Of a stretch of 64,000 nt of DNA, positions 16,414 to 30,150 are shown in pieces; the first letter of the stretch is position 1; each line of letters begins with the position of its first letter. The DNA is taken from positions 124,001 through 188,000 of the forward strand of contig JACVTC010000035.1 in NCBI GenBank assembly GCA_016946835.1. Direction: 5' to 3'. Source of the stretch: Neocallimastix lanati (nom. inval.). Its lineage: Eukaryota; Neocallimastigomycota; Neocallimastigomycetes; Neocallimastigales; Neocallimastigaceae. Position numbers and translations under genes: made by a program. Under the pieces are notes generated by a model, which worked only from the letters and a program-made list of their open reading frames with translations, was not told where the DNA came from and ran no database searches.

Positions 16414-18230
16414 TGTGCTGGTATATTTATATTTATATATGATAATAATAATAATAAAAAAAAAAAAAAAAGAAGTAAAATTTGTTATATAGTTTAATTG
16501 TAAATATATAAAATTATAAATAAAAGAAAAATTATTATGGATATTACTGAAATTATATATATATATATATACATATATATAAAATAATGATTATGTATTT
16601 AACTTTTAACAAATTTTTTTTTAAAATATATGTTATTTATTATTAAAATAAAAATAAAAATTCTAAATTTAAAATTATTTGAATAAGCCGTCATCATGAA
16701 GAGCTAAAATATATACATAATGTATTAAACTAAGAAAAATATAGATTTCTATAATAAATTTATATAAATCCAATAGTCGTATAATAAAATTTTCGAAAAT
16801 ATACATAATGTATTAAACTAAGAATGTATATTTCTATATAAATTTATATAAATTTAATAATCTACAATAAAATTTTCGAAAAATTCATCGGAATTTAAAC
16901 TTTATTAATACAAAAAAAAAAAAAAATTTTAAATTTTTTTTTTATACATAAAAAATTTCCAACCAAAAAAAAAAAAAAAAAAAAAAAATTACCACCAATT
17001 ATTAATAAAAAATAAAATATATATATATATAATACAACATCTTATATTTTAATTTATTTATTTTTTTTTCTATTATCTGTTTTTCCTTTTTTTTTTCTTT
17101 TAAAGTAATGAATTGGCTTGTACATCTTTTTTTTTTTTTTGTTTTATTTTGTTTTGTTTTGTTTTTTATTATATTTTAAAACTTTTATATCACTTTCTTT
17201 TTCTTAACTTTCAAAATATTGTTTTATTTATATATATTGATATTAATTTTACTGATATATTTAGAACAATTTCTTTTTATATCATTTTTTTACTTTACTT
17301 TTAAAATACTATTTCATTTATCACTTTTTCTATTCTTTTAGATTTTTAAACATTTTTTTTAATCATCACCATATATATATATAACTTTGAAAATACTATT
17401 TTATATATATATATATCATTATTATATATATATATATATATTTTTTTTTTAAAAAATATTGTTTTATATATTACTATTTTTATAGCTTTTAAAATATTAT
17501 TTTATACATCACTTTTGTTTTATTTTTCATTTATATTTTAGTCTATTTATGCAATAATATAAAAATCTAATATAAAAAATAATAACTTATAATAAAAAAA
17601 TTGAAATAAAATTATAATCACTTAAAAAAGTAAAAATAAATTATAACTAGTTAAATAATATAAAATAAAAAATATATAAATAAAATATATTCGTCGATAT
17701 TAATAACTTATAATTATATATAATTATTCTTAATAATTTATCTTTATTAAGTAATTATTAAGAATTAATATTATTTTTTTAAAAAAACAAAAAAAAAAAA
17801 CAAAAAAAAAAAAAATTTCATTTCATTATAACAACCTGTAAAACAAGTATCATATATATTAACATATATAAACATTAATATATAAAATAAAATATATATT
17901 GTTATTATTGGTTAATATTGCTTTATTAATTTATTTATTTAATAGATCATAGTATTAAAATAATTTTTTTTTTTTTTTTCATTTTTTTTTTGTTGTTGTT
18001 GTTTAAAATTAATTACATTTATATATAAAATTAAATCTTTAATGTAAAAATTTTTAAATATATATTATATATATACAAAACTAATATAAAATTGATCAAA
18101 ATTGTTTAATATATATATATACTCTAAATTTTCTAATTATATCGATTTAATTTTTTTTTTCTATCTAGTGCAATTTAATATGTATTTTATGAAAAAACAA
18201 AAATATATGTATATAAATATTAAAATTTAT
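16414..18230. other. AT-rich intergenic region with a short tandem duplication
   Basis: This lies upstream of the CCDC42/CFAP73-family gene and downstream of the Asn/Tyr-rich gene. A roughly 90-bp unit (ATATACATAATGTATTAAACTAAG...AATAAAATTTTCGAAAA) is duplicated in tandem at about 16706-16795 and 16796-16880. The rest is homopolymers and TA repeats. The frames at 17113-17304 and 18102-18365 are low complexity and not supported as genes. Confidence 0.6.
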
Positions 18231-20554
18231 CTAAACTTCATTTGGATTCCAATATTGAATATTTTTATCGAATGTTACTTTAGAGGATTGCTTGGATTTA
18301 TAATATTTCGGATTACCATCATAGTTATTATTATTAAAATAATTAGTATCTACATATTCTTTTAAATTTGACTTTAATTTTCTATGAGAATTTCTTCGAT
18401 ATTTATTCAACTTGTTTACATTATCATTATCCGAAGTAAAATTATCATTGGTAACGAAAACATTATTATTATAGAAATCGTTATTTATATATTTTTGTTT
18501 TTTATTATAAGTATTATACAAGTGTGTTGAACTATTATTATAGGTGTTATCATATAAATTGTTAAATGAATTTTGTCTACTGTGATTTCTTGTTACAGTA
18601 GGATTAATTCTTCCAAATAGAGAATTTTCATTGTAATTTGAGGAATACTGATCTGAATAGAGATTACTATCAGTATTTCTTAATCTGTAAGGTTCGGTAT
18701 CAATTAAAAAATTACTATCGTTATTGTAATTATTCCATGAAATATAATTACTGTTACTATTGTTATAATAATTATTTATGGAACTTATACCATTATTATT
18801 TTCTGTAGATGGTTCTTTAATTAATTGTTGTACTGGGGATTGATTGGAATAGTTAGAATAGGTTCTATTATTATTAAAAGTATTTCCACCATTATTATAA
18901 TTATTATCATTAGTTGAATTATTTAATGATAAATATGATGAATATATATCATTTTGATTATTATTATTATAATTATTATAATTACTATTATTACTATTAT
19001 TATTATAATTATTGATATTATAATTATTGCTATTATAATTATTGTTATTATAATTATTGTTATTATAATTATTATTACTATAATTACTATAATTATAATT
19101 ATTGTTATTATTATTATTAGTATTATTATAATTATTATTGTTATTATTACTATTATAATTATTATAATTATTATAATTATTATTATTATTATTATTATTA
19201 TTATAGATATAGTTGTAATTATTGTTATCATAATTACTACTATAATTATTATTGTAATATTTATTGTTACTATCATCATAAGTATTATATCTATTATATT
19301 GATTATTATCAAGATTATTTCTTAAATTATTATTGTATCTATATTTTTTTCTATATTCATCATTGTCTAAATATAATATTAGTATATATATATATATATA
19401 AAGTTATAAAATATTAATAACTTTAATTCATTATTCTTATTTTAATATAATGATTAATTGAAATATAAAAGTAATACTAAATTTTTTTAAATAAATTAAT
19501 AATTAATAAACATTTGTATTTACAATAATCATCGTATTTTTCATCATTTAATTTAAAACGCAATTTCTTGAATTTAGATGTAATATTTTCCAATAAAGTC
19601 TTCTTTTTTTCTGGATAATAGTCGCCTAATGTTTTTGTATATTTTCTATTTCTTCTTCTACTATAATAATCATTAGAGTTAATTGGTAAATCAAGGTAAT
19701 CAATTGGATTTGTATGATTATATTTGTTTTTTTTAAAAAGTGAATTTGAAAAACTTTCACCAGAATTATACCTTGTATGTCTTCTTGAAGATGATGGAGT
19801 TGATGTGGATCTTGTAATATATATATTACTATTATCCCCATAAACTCTATCATTACTATTGCCATGAATATAACTATAAGTTTCACCTTTTTAATTTTAA
19901 TTTAATTTGAAAAAAAAAAAAGTATTTATTTAATAAATAATAAAAATAAAATTTTAATAAATAATAAAAATAAAATTTTAATTAATTTTAATAATTAATA
20001 ATATATATATATAATACGTTTAATAAATATTTTTAATTTAAAAATTTACTTGGTGAATTTCCAACGCTTAAACTTCTATGATGTAAATTTCTTCTGTTAT
20101 TTTCGTAATTATTCATATGATTTGTTGAATTATATATTGGATATGAAGAAGAGCCTAAAGCATAATTATACTTTGAGTTGTTATTATATTTTGAATCATA
20201 ACTATTATTATCGGTATAACTATAACTAAGATTATTATAATTATCTTCATAATTTCCATTAATTGTTAATGGATTTTTAGTATTAGAAAAACTTTTATAA
20301 GAACTTGGTGTATATGGCAAATTTTTATATTCTTCATCGTTTGAGTTATAATAGGATTGATTCATATAATTATAAATACTATGAGAACTATTATAATTAT
20401 TCATATCATAATTGTTATTAAAACAAGATGAGTATGGATTAATTGATTCTGGTGAATTTGTTAATCCATAACATCTATCATCAGTTAATGTGACTGATGA
20501 TGAATCTGATGCATTTGATGGTCTTCTGTATAAGTAATTAGTTGATGAGTGCAT
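18231..20554 (-). CDS. Asn/Tyr/Ser-rich low-complexity protein (3 exons), function unknown
   Basis: The exons are 20554-20050, 19886-19524 and 19366-18231. Donor and acceptor sites are consensus and the frame stays open throughout, giving about 667 residues. I do not recognise a domain. The N-terminal exon is Ser/Asn/Tyr-rich. The middle exon (residues about 169-289) is the most ordinary part, with Arg/Lys-rich stretches and a KFKKLRFKLNDEKYDDY segment. The last exon holds long runs of Asn broken by Tyr and Ser (about 300-450) and a basic C-terminus (about 590-667). The uncommon bases are kept: Gly, Pro, Thr and Arg codons stay in frame across 1.1 kb, and third-base C/T use is coding-like, so this is a gene and not a microsatellite. 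The composition resembles prion-like disordered proteins; a scaffold or RNA-binding role is speculation. Confidence 0.7.
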
Positions 20555-23500
20555 TTTGTGTTGCTACCTTTCAAATATATAAACTTTCAAAAAAAATTTT
20601 TTTTTTTTTTTTTTTTTTTTTTGATTTATTCTTGATTATATTACTATTATTATTATGAAATTAATTATTTAATTAATATATAGGTTTTTTGTGTCTCAAT
20701 TTTTATTTAAATTCTAAAATTAAATTAAAATTTCCTTATTTGCATAATGAAATTTTTTAATATATATATATATATATATAAAAAGAGCAATAAGGAAAAA
20801 AAAAATTAATTTTTAAATTATATTATTTCTAATTAATAACTGTATAAAAAAGAGGAAAAAAAAAAAAGAACAGCTATCCAGTATTACAAAAAAGTAAAAA
20901 TAATATAAAATAAAAAAGATTATGCATAAAAAATTAAAATTATTAAATATATTATAATTAAAGTTTATACTGTATTAAATATTTTTTTTTTGTATTTTTT
21001 ATTTTTTTTTTTTTATTATTAAAATTGCGAATAAAAAAAAAATGAAATACTTATAATTATTTTTTATTAATTGTAATGTTAATGAAATTAAATAATTAGG
21101 TATTAAATTAACAACTATTAAATAAAAATATATATTATTAATAAATAATATACATTATATATATGATGTGTAATGTAAAATTTAAATATATATTTATATA
21201 ATAAATGCTATTAAATATCTTTTATTTAAATATTATTTTTGTTCCACTAATGAGATTGTAATAGTTCAATAATAAAAATTGTATAATATTCTTCTTTATG
21301 TATATAAAGTGTTCTACTTTATTTATTGCTTAATTTATTGGTATATTTCAATTTCTTATATTTTATATTTTTTATTGTCATATTATATATTTTTGTTAAT
21401 GAAAATTTTTTATTTTCAAAGTTTTATTTTCTATTTTTTTTTTTTATATATATATATTTCTTGGATTTTTCACCTGAAATATCAACTTGTAATATTTAAT
21501 TTAAATAGATAGATTCATATTATACATAATTTATAAATATATAATAAATAATTTTTCATTTTATATTTAAAGTTTAGTGTCAATTCTTCATCTTTTTTTA
21601 TTAATCTTAATACACTTCAACATTTGATTGCTACTCCTTTTTTTAGTTGGTTCCAACTAAATTATAGGTCTATTTTATTAATAAACCAATATTTAATATA
21701 TATTATTATATTTTTCAACGTATATTTAGTAAATTCTTCTTAAATAATATTTCCTTTTTCACTTTCTAAAAATAGCTGAAAGTTTTATCATCCATTATTC
21801 TTATTACTAAAATATTATAATCAAAAAAAAAAAAAAAAAAATAAAATTAAAAAAAAAAAAGAAATGAAAATGAAAATGAAAATGAAAATAATTGAAATTT
21901 GAAAATTAAAAATTAAAAAAAAAAGTATATATATAAAAGAAAATTTAATAATAATTAAAGTAAAATAAGCTAAATTATTAGTATAATATATAACATTAAA
22001 AAAAAATTGTCATTAATATTAGTTTTTTAGATTTAAATTTTTAATGTTAGTCATATTTTATATATTTTTTTAATAAAATAATTCTATTTTAAAATTTTAA
22101 TATATGTTAAAAATATACAGTTTTTTTTTTTTTAAAAAAAAAATAATAATTAAATTTGAAATAATATTTTTTTTTATTAAAGGTTTTTTTTTTTTTTATT
22201 AATTTTTTTTATATAGTGTAATATTAAAATAATAATTATAAATACAATAGAATTAAAATAATAAATTACTTTAATAATTCCTACAAATTAAATATTCGTA
22301 CCTTTATACTTTCTCATTAAATATTTTTCATTAGAACTAATGAAAAAATATATATAAAAAAACAAGAGATATTTAAATATAAATTTAATAATGGAAAATA
22401 CAAACAAACAAAAATAAAAAAAAAAAAAAAATTAAAAAGTTTACATTTTATGTTTATAAAAATATATTAGAAATATCTTCAAAAGAAAAAAAATTCATAG
22501 AAAAGTAAAATAAAAAAGTAAAAAAAAAAAAATAAATATAGCATAATTTCTTTAATTATTAATATACATTAATATATAAATAAACTAACATTTAATTAGA
22601 TGGTCATAAAAAAGATATAAAAAAATAAATTAAATGAGTTTTATATCTAATAACTATTAATATTTCAAAATTAATAAAAATAAAATAATTAACATCTTTC
22701 TTTAATTATATTTTTTTTAAAAAAAAAATATAAATTATGTTTTTTATTTATCATTACAATCTTTAATAAAAATTACTTTTCTCCCTTAAATATGAAAACT
22801 AAATTTATATATATATATATATATATTTATAATAATAAATATTAAATAATTTTAAATATATAAATATATTATTATTTCAAAATATAAACCTAAAAGTTTT
22901 AAGATACTTAAAAAGTTAAGAAAATTTTTTAATATTATTTCTATTTAAATTACTAAATAAATTTATTTTTATATTAATCCTTAATATTAAAAATAATTAA
23001 ACAAGTTATATATATACTATAGCAAATTTAAGAAATTAAATTTTTTTAATAATATATTATAATTTATTATTTTTTTTTCAACATTTTTTCTTACTTAAAT
23101 ATATAAATATATACTTATTTCTAATATTTTATTTAATTGTTTAATATTATATAAAGCTAATTATTGAATTAAAAATGCTTTAATTATTTAGTTTTTTATT
23201 TTTTAATCACCTTTTGAATAATATGATATAAGCTATTAAAAATGATTGAAAACTACCCAATAAAATAAAATAGATTTTCTTTAATCATTCCTGCATAATT
23301 TGGAAAAATGAATTGAGACAAAATTATGTACTATTTTTTTTTTTAAAAAAAAAAAACTATTGTATACTTTTATTAATGAAAAAGTATATTCACACACTAT
23401 TTTTTTTTTTTTAAAAAAAAAAACTTTATAATATATAAAAATGAAAAGTTAAAATTTTACATAAAAAGAAATTTTTTTATTTAATAAAAATATTGTTTAT

Positions 23501-23589
23501 TTTATTAATAATAATATTATTAATATTAATATAATAATTAAAATAATTATGAATTAATAAATCAATCTTCATTAAAAATTCAATATATA
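20555..23589. other. AT-rich gene-free stretch
   Basis: I see only homopolymers, TA repeats and short A/T-biased frames, such as a Tyr/Phe/Ile-rich one at 21279-21512. No coding frame, structured RNA or repeat element could be supported. Confidence 0.6.
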
Positions 23590-23735
23590 AATTCATAGAT
23601 TTATTTTTATAAAAATTTCATTATTGTTATTACTATTATAACTATTACTATTACTATTACTATTATTATAATTAGTATTATTATTTTGTTTTATGTTATA
23701 ATTTATTAAAGATGGACGATTAACTTTATTTAATG
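23590..23735 (-). pseudogene. Short coding-looking remnant, Asn/Ser-rich
   Basis: Read on the minus strand, about 48 codons stay open with a non-random start (SLNKVNRPSLINYNIKQ) before an Asn/Ser tract and a stop near 23590. It resembles the C-terminal part of an Asn-rich protein such as the one at 18231-20554, but there is no start codon and no neighbouring exon that I can join to it. It could be a relic exon or chance. Confidence 0.2.
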
Positions 23736-24590
23736 AAGATGTTTAATATAAAATTGATAATCTATATTTTTATATATATAGCATTTAATGTTAAAAAATT
23801 AATAAATACTGATATTTAAATAATAATATACATTATTTATATTTTTTTAAATATTTAATTATAATATCTAAAAAAAAAAGAATTATAATTATTATTATTA
23901 TAGTATAATAGATAAAATATTACATTTAAGATATAATTTAATATTAATCCAAATTGATAAAGAAGTAATCAAATTATTTAAATATTTATTTATAAAAACA
24001 ACTCGTAAATAATATTATATCATATACTTAAAGAAATAATATCATGAAAAGGTTATACATATTTTAAATTTCAAAAATATAAAAAAAAAATTTTAGTTAA
24101 TGTTTATATAGTTAATAAATATTATTAATTATAATGATTTTTATTAAAAAATAATACATTAAAAATAATAATGCATCAAAAATATATATAAATAATACTA
24201 AAAAATAAAAATTACAATTATTTGTATATACTAAGAATAAAAAAAAAAAATAAATAAATAAATATAAGAATTTTCACCAAAAACTTTTTGATATTAATTT
24301 TTTAACATATATGAAAGAAAAAACAAAAAAAAAAAAAAAAAAAAAAAAAAATAAACAATTGAGTATTATATATTAATTTAAATTGTATTTATACAAAAAA
24401 AAAAATATATATATATATATATTAAAAAAATTTTTGGGAATTGTACATTTCTCAATCGTATATAACTTTTAAAATAAAGCCATACATTTTTAAAACATTC
24501 TATACAATCATAAATAAATAAATAAATAATTATTTTTCAATTAAATATTATTAAATAACTATTTTAAAAGAAATAATAATATATTCTATT
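23736..24590. other. AT-rich gene-free stretch
   Basis: The stretch holds A/T runs and poly-A tracts (for example 24325-24351) and nothing else that I can support. Confidence 0.6.
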
Positions 24591-25103
24591 ATAAAAGAAT
24601 TATAAAAAATTATTTTTACAATTGAATATTAATAAATTATATATATATATAAAAGAATATTTATTATTTATTCAATTATTATTTATTTAATTATTAAAAA
24701 AAGTCGAAGACACATTTAAGTTATGCCATATTACGAAATGCACAATTGTGAAATGCACTAGATTCAAAATTTTTATAGGTATTCTAACCTAATTTATATA
24801 TATATATAAATATAATATTTTTAGTAAAAAATTTTTATTATATCAATTACTAAAAATTCTATTTTTTTTTTAAATTTGTATGAACAAAAACTAGGATTAG
24901 TTACTAATCTTACATAATGAATCTAGTGCATTTTGCAATCGTGTATTTCACAATGTGGCGTATTTTTATATGTGGCTTTGATTTTTTAATAATTAAATAA
25001 ATAATAAATGAATAAATAATAAATATTCTTTTTTTTATATATATAATTTTATTAATATTCAATTGTAAAAATTATTTTTTTATATTTTTTTTTAATAGAA
25101 TAT
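24591..25103. repeat. Long imperfect inverted repeat (MITE-like), ~180-bp arms
   Basis: The left arm 24591-24766 and the right arm 24918-25103 are inverted copies at roughly 80-85% identity by eye, separated by about 150 bp. Both run from an ATATTCTATT end to an inner end ...TGCACTAGATTCA. Near the inner ends both carry a motif of the form GCCATATTACGAAATGCAC / GCCACATTGTGAAATACAC, which resembles the termini of the MULE-type element at 60609-63955. There is no coding frame. It is either a hairpin MITE or two facing ends of related elements. Confidence 0.65.
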
Positions 25104-27728
25104 CTCCATTTCTATATATGTATATATATAAATTTCATAATACATATATATATATAACATAATAAATATTCATTATGAAATATAACATATAATATAGAAT
25201 TATTTATTATAGATAATTAATAATCAACAGATACTTTAATGTTCTACATTATTTAATATGTAACCTTTTTTAACAAAAAACTTAATTATTTTTTAAACAA
25301 AAAACTTAATTATTTATATATATATTAATTATTTTAGAGATGTATTAAATAATACTTTTTTATTTTAAATTTAATTAAAAAGTTTGGTCCTATATATAGC
25401 ATTAATTATACTAAAACTAATTTTTATCAATAATAAATTGTTTATATGTAAATATAAAACCATATTTCCTTTTTTTTTCTTCCTTTTTATAAAAAAATAA
25501 TAGTTCATTGATTTTATTATATAAGTTTTTCTTTCTTTCCTGCCTTGTATTACTTTATCATTTAATAATAAAAAAAAAGATGTATTGAAATGAATAAATT
25601 ACATCCATCTTAATTTAAAACTTAACCAATAATTTATCGTATATAAACGTTTATTTTTTTAACTAAAAAGTTTTCTTCGAATTTTTTTTTTTTTTTAAAA
25701 AAAAACTATTATATTTATATATGAAAGATGGTATTAATACATTATTATTACATTACAATAAAATATTGGCTAAAATATAATTTAATGTAATTTAATAATG
25801 TAATTAAGTTTTAATATGCTATATGCTATATGGATTATACATATAACGAATAAAATTAAATTACATTTTTAATTTAATTAAATTTAATTAAATTTTATTT
25901 AATATACTATGGTATGGTATAACATTAAAACAGCTATGATTTAATATAAATGAACGATAAAAACACTATTGTTAATTAACGATAAAACCTGTATTGTTTA
26001 TATAAACATAAGGCTATATTGATATATACTGAATAGTATATGTTTTTGTTAAATGCTTATGTACTGGGTTATTTTTATACAATAGTAGATTAATTTATAA
26101 TTTATATATTTTATTTAATACTATAATAAAAATATATTTTTAGAATTATTATATAAAAATATATATTTTATTATAAAAAAATATGAAGATGAAATATTTA
26201 TCTCTAATGTAGAAATCATAATTATTAATATTTGTTTTAAACCAAACAAAATAGTATTATGGATATTTTCGATGTATCCGTAATATTAATTATTAAGAAC
26301 AAATATATTAAAAATATAATATCATTATTACACCAATATTATATTGTATATTTTATTTTTTTTAATATAAATATTATTTCTTTCTATTATAAATTGACAT
26401 ATATTAAAATATAGAACTCTTTTATTATTATTATTATTATTATTTTTTATTATTATTATTATTAAAAATAAAAATGGCTTTAAATTTTTTTACCATAATA
26501 TAATTTATAAACAAATATCAAATTACAAATTAGTTTTGAAATATATTTTGACCTTAGATAAATCATGAAAAATAATATATATATATTTTTTTTCAATGAT
26601 TTATTAATTAGAAACAAAAAAACAAAATAATAAAATTGAAAATAAGAATTAAAATATAAAAAAATTATATATATATATTATATAACATATTTATAAGAAT
26701 TTTCACTTTAATAGAATATCATTAAATTTTTGTTATTTTTTATATTATATTCACTAAAATGATAAAAGAATAAATATGATAGATGATATATGACTTATCA
26801 AGATATCAATATTTTAAAAATAAAATATATTTATTAAATAACATTATAAAATTTAAATAATTAAAATTATTGTTTATTCTGAAATACAATTTACCTAATT
26901 TTTCTATAATTATAATATTCAAAGTTTCTTTACATATAAAAATAAACATCATATTATTTATCTTTATTAAACTTTCATTTAATATTTAATATTAACAGAA
27001 TTTATTTTTTAAAAAAAATATATAATTAAAATATATAAAGTAAATTAGAAAATTAAACTGTCATGCAAAAAAAAAAAATTTTTATAGTTTTAAAATATTA
27101 TGAATATTATATATATACTTAAATTATATTTAATTAATAAAAAAAATTTTTAAAGTTTTCTAATTAAATATTTAAATATAAAGATTTTTTAAACTTTTTT
27201 AAAATGTTAATTATAAAGTGATAAATGAATGAAAAGCTATTAGTATTTATATATTATTGGTTTGGATATTCATATATATCAATTATCAAATAAAACAACT
27301 TTTTTTTTATGTTAGTTTATTAATATTTCAAATCCATCCATTTATTTAAAATTTGAAACATAATTATAGCAGTTAGGTTATTTATTTATTTATTTATTTA
27401 TTTGTTTTTATTTTTATTTACTTTTTTTAATTTTAATGCCCTTTAAATAAAAAAATAATATTAAATATAAAAAAAGTATATTAATTTAAAACTACATTAA
27501 TATTCAAAATCATTTCATAATGATTTATATTAAAAAAATGGATTATATTATTGTAAAACTATGAGTATTTTAATAACATAATAAATATTTAATAGAGCTA
27601 AAAAAGATAATTATTGTACTATTGTAATCGTTTTAACATTGAATGCGATTAATTTTTATATGAATATTTTATTAATAAATATTTATTAATATACCAACAA
27701 ACACTCGATTTGAAATAGCATTATAATT
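25104..27728. other. AT-rich gene-free stretch
   Basis: No gene, repeat family or structured segment could be supported. Scattered A/T runs and short direct repeats of 10-15 bp are the only content seen. Confidence 0.6.
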
Positions 27729-27895
27729 AGAAGTTAGAATATTATATTTTTATTTCCTTTATATATATGTTTATTTTTAATGATAAACTTCAATCCAATT
27801 TTATATTATAAATAAAATTTAAAAATAAACATATATATAAAGGAAATAAAAATATAATATTCTAACTTCTAATATAAAATTGGATTGAAGTTTAT
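27729..27895. repeat. Interleaved perfect inverted repeats in A-B-A'-B' order
   Basis: Segment A (27729-27780, 52 bp) has a perfect reverse complement A' at 27819-27870. Segment B (27783-27807, 25 bp) has a perfect reverse complement B' at 27871-27895. The order A-B-A'-B' means the two hairpins cannot form side by side and would be pseudoknot-like. I checked the complementarity base by base. Confidence 0.9.
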
Positions 27896-29441
27896 AACAA
27901 CACTTCATACATTTATAATTTATATTTCAGTGCTAAATAAATAATTCCCAAATTATTAAATAAAATTAATATTTTTACAATTAAATATTAAGTCAATGTA
28001 GTTTGTTTTGTATTTGGCAATTATTAATAAGACATAAAATTTATAAATGTATAAAATAAAAAAATATGAATAATATATTTTATAATTATTATTTAAAATT
28101 ATTATTAATTGAATAATTTTATGTTGAATTATTTATATGTTTTATTATAAAATTAGATAAAATATAAAAAAAAAATATGTATTATCATTATCTATTTTTA
28201 TTTTAATATTTATTTATTTATTTTTTTTTTAAATACTTTTTTTATTTTTTTAAAAAAAAAATAGTTAATCATTAATGAAAAAATTAATTAAACTTTACTA
28301 GTAATATATTAATTTAAAAATATATAAATAATAATTGTATGTAAGCAATATATAACTTTATATAGTATTTATTATTTGTTAATTTAAAAAAAAAAAAAAA
28401 AAAAAATTAATTCAATTATAAAATTTATATAATTAATAAAAAAAATAATTAAAATATTAATATATAATTATTTGTATTACTAATATATTAAATAAATAAA
28501 GAAATTAAATTATATAATTAGTATTATATTCATTGAATATTAATTAAAATAAATTAAATGAATAAAAATTTTATATAAATAATATTATTATTTTATTATT
28601 AAAATTATAATTAAATCATTAATAACAAATTTAATATTAAAGGACAGGACAGAAAATTTCAAAAACCTATAAATATAAAAAAAAATTTATTTTTATTTTT
28701 TTTTTTTTAAATCTTAGATAATTTTACTTTTTTTTATTTAAAAAATAAAAAAAAAAGAATTATAACCAAAAGAAAAAAAAAAAAATTCCAGAAAACACCC
28801 CAACAATTTTAAATAAAAAGTAAATATATATATTAATATTTATATTATAAAATATAAAAATTAATGAACTAGTAATAAAAAGAAAAGGGACTAGGCATAA
28901 CAACATGTAGAATAGGAAGTAGTAAAATAAAATAGAGTAAATAAAAAGGAAAAATTAAATTAAAGAAGTAAATAAATTTTAAAAGGAAATGAATGATCAA
29001 AATTGAAAAAAAGTAAATAAAAATTAAATTGAAATAAAAAAATAATAATAATAAAAAAAAAGAGGAAATAAATAAAAAAAAAATAAAAATAAAAATAAAA
29101 ATAATACTAAATAAATAAAACGAATAAACAGAAAGGTATTAGGAAAAACGAAATAAATAAAAATAAATATTTATAATATTTAATTTAAAGAGTGTGTTGT
29201 TATAAAAAATAAAGTAATTAAAATTAAATAAATGAATTTGAGGTTAAAATATTGAAGTCAAATAATTATAAATATCTAAATAATATTTAAGGAAAAGTAA
29301 ATCATACATCAAAGAGTAAGATGTATGGTAGATCAATTCATGAAATTATGTAAAGTGTAAATAAACAAAATATAAAAAGAAGCATTATGTTAACAACATG
29401 TTTGTTTTGTTAAAATATAATTGAATAGATTATAAATAAAT
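27896..29441. other. AT-rich region upstream of profilin
   Basis: There is no other gene. From about 28640 the plus strand becomes purine-rich (many GAAA, AAGG and AAATAAA runs) up to the profilin start, as might be expected of a promoter and 5' leader, but no specific TATA or regulator site can be singled out in such A/T-rich DNA. Confidence 0.5.
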
Positions 29442-29822
29442 ATGTCTTGGCAAGCTTACGTTGACCAAAACCTTCTTGGTACTGGTAAAATCGCACAAGC
29501 CGCTATTCATGGTCATGATGGTAGTACATGGGCTACTTCTGCTGGTTTTGCTGTCAACGCCACTGAATTCCAAAATTTATTTAAGGCTTTCAAGGATCCA
29601 TCAGGTATTCGTACTAGCGGTTTACATATTAATGGTAAGAAGTACATTGCTCTTAGAGCTGATGACAGAAGTATCTATGCTAAGGCTGGTAACGATGGTT
29701 GTGCCTGTGTAAAGACTAACCAAGCTGTTCTTATTGGTACTTATGTCGAACCAACTCAACCAGGAGAAGCTACTAAGATTGTTGAATCTTTAGCTGATTA
29801 TCTTATTAGTGTTAACTACTAG
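29442..29822 (+). CDS. PFY1: Profilin, fungal type
   Basis: This intron-less frame of 126 residues is the full length of fungal profilins. Profilin binds monomeric actin, poly-proline and phosphoinositides and feeds actin polymerisation in the cytoplasm. The N-terminal MSWQAYVDQNLLGTGK and the central block GLHINGKKYIALRADDRSIY match the yeast protein closely. The C-terminal GEATKIVESLADYLISVNY is the family's actin- and poly-proline-binding helix with its conserved end. Codon use is richer in C and G than in the neighbouring genes (GCC, GTC, ACC, AAG), which fits a highly expressed gene. The start is the only ATG that gives the family's N-terminus. Downstream lie A-rich sequence and then the retroelement nest. 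Confidence 0.97.
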   Translation: MSWQAYVDQNLLGTGKIAQAAIHGHDGSTWATSAGFAVNATEFQNLFKAFKDPSGIRTSGLHINGKKYIALRADDRSIYAKAGNDGCACVKTNQAVLIGTYVEPTQPGEATKIVESLADYLISVNY

Positions 29823-30150
29823 GTTATTTAATAAACCAAGAAGGACCAAAAAAAATTAATGAAAATTAAAATTATGAAAAAAAAAAAAATAAGAAAAAAA
29901 AATAAATATCAAAAGGGAACATTAATATTTAAAATTTTCTTTAAGGATCAAGTTAAATATAATAATTAAATATAATTATATTTATGAAATATACTTGTAA
30001 AAATAATTTATATAAAAATTATTATTAAAATTTAATCAAAAATAAAAATAAAAAAAAAAAAAAAAAAAAAAAACAAACGAAAAAAAAAACAAATAAACAA
30101 AATACAATACAATAAAAAAAATTTTAAAAAAAATTAAAACTATTAAGAAG
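29823..30150. other. Profilin 3' flank
   Basis: A-rich sequence with a poly-A tract at about 30051-30073. It presumably contains the profilin 3' end. It ends in ATTAAGAAG (30142-30150), which recurs at 30478-30486. Confidence 0.6.

Noticed and set aside
18923-19325. Ile-rich open frames on both strands
   Set aside because: They are other-frame readings of the Asn/Tyr-rich exon of the minus-strand gene; only the Asn frame joins to proper exons.
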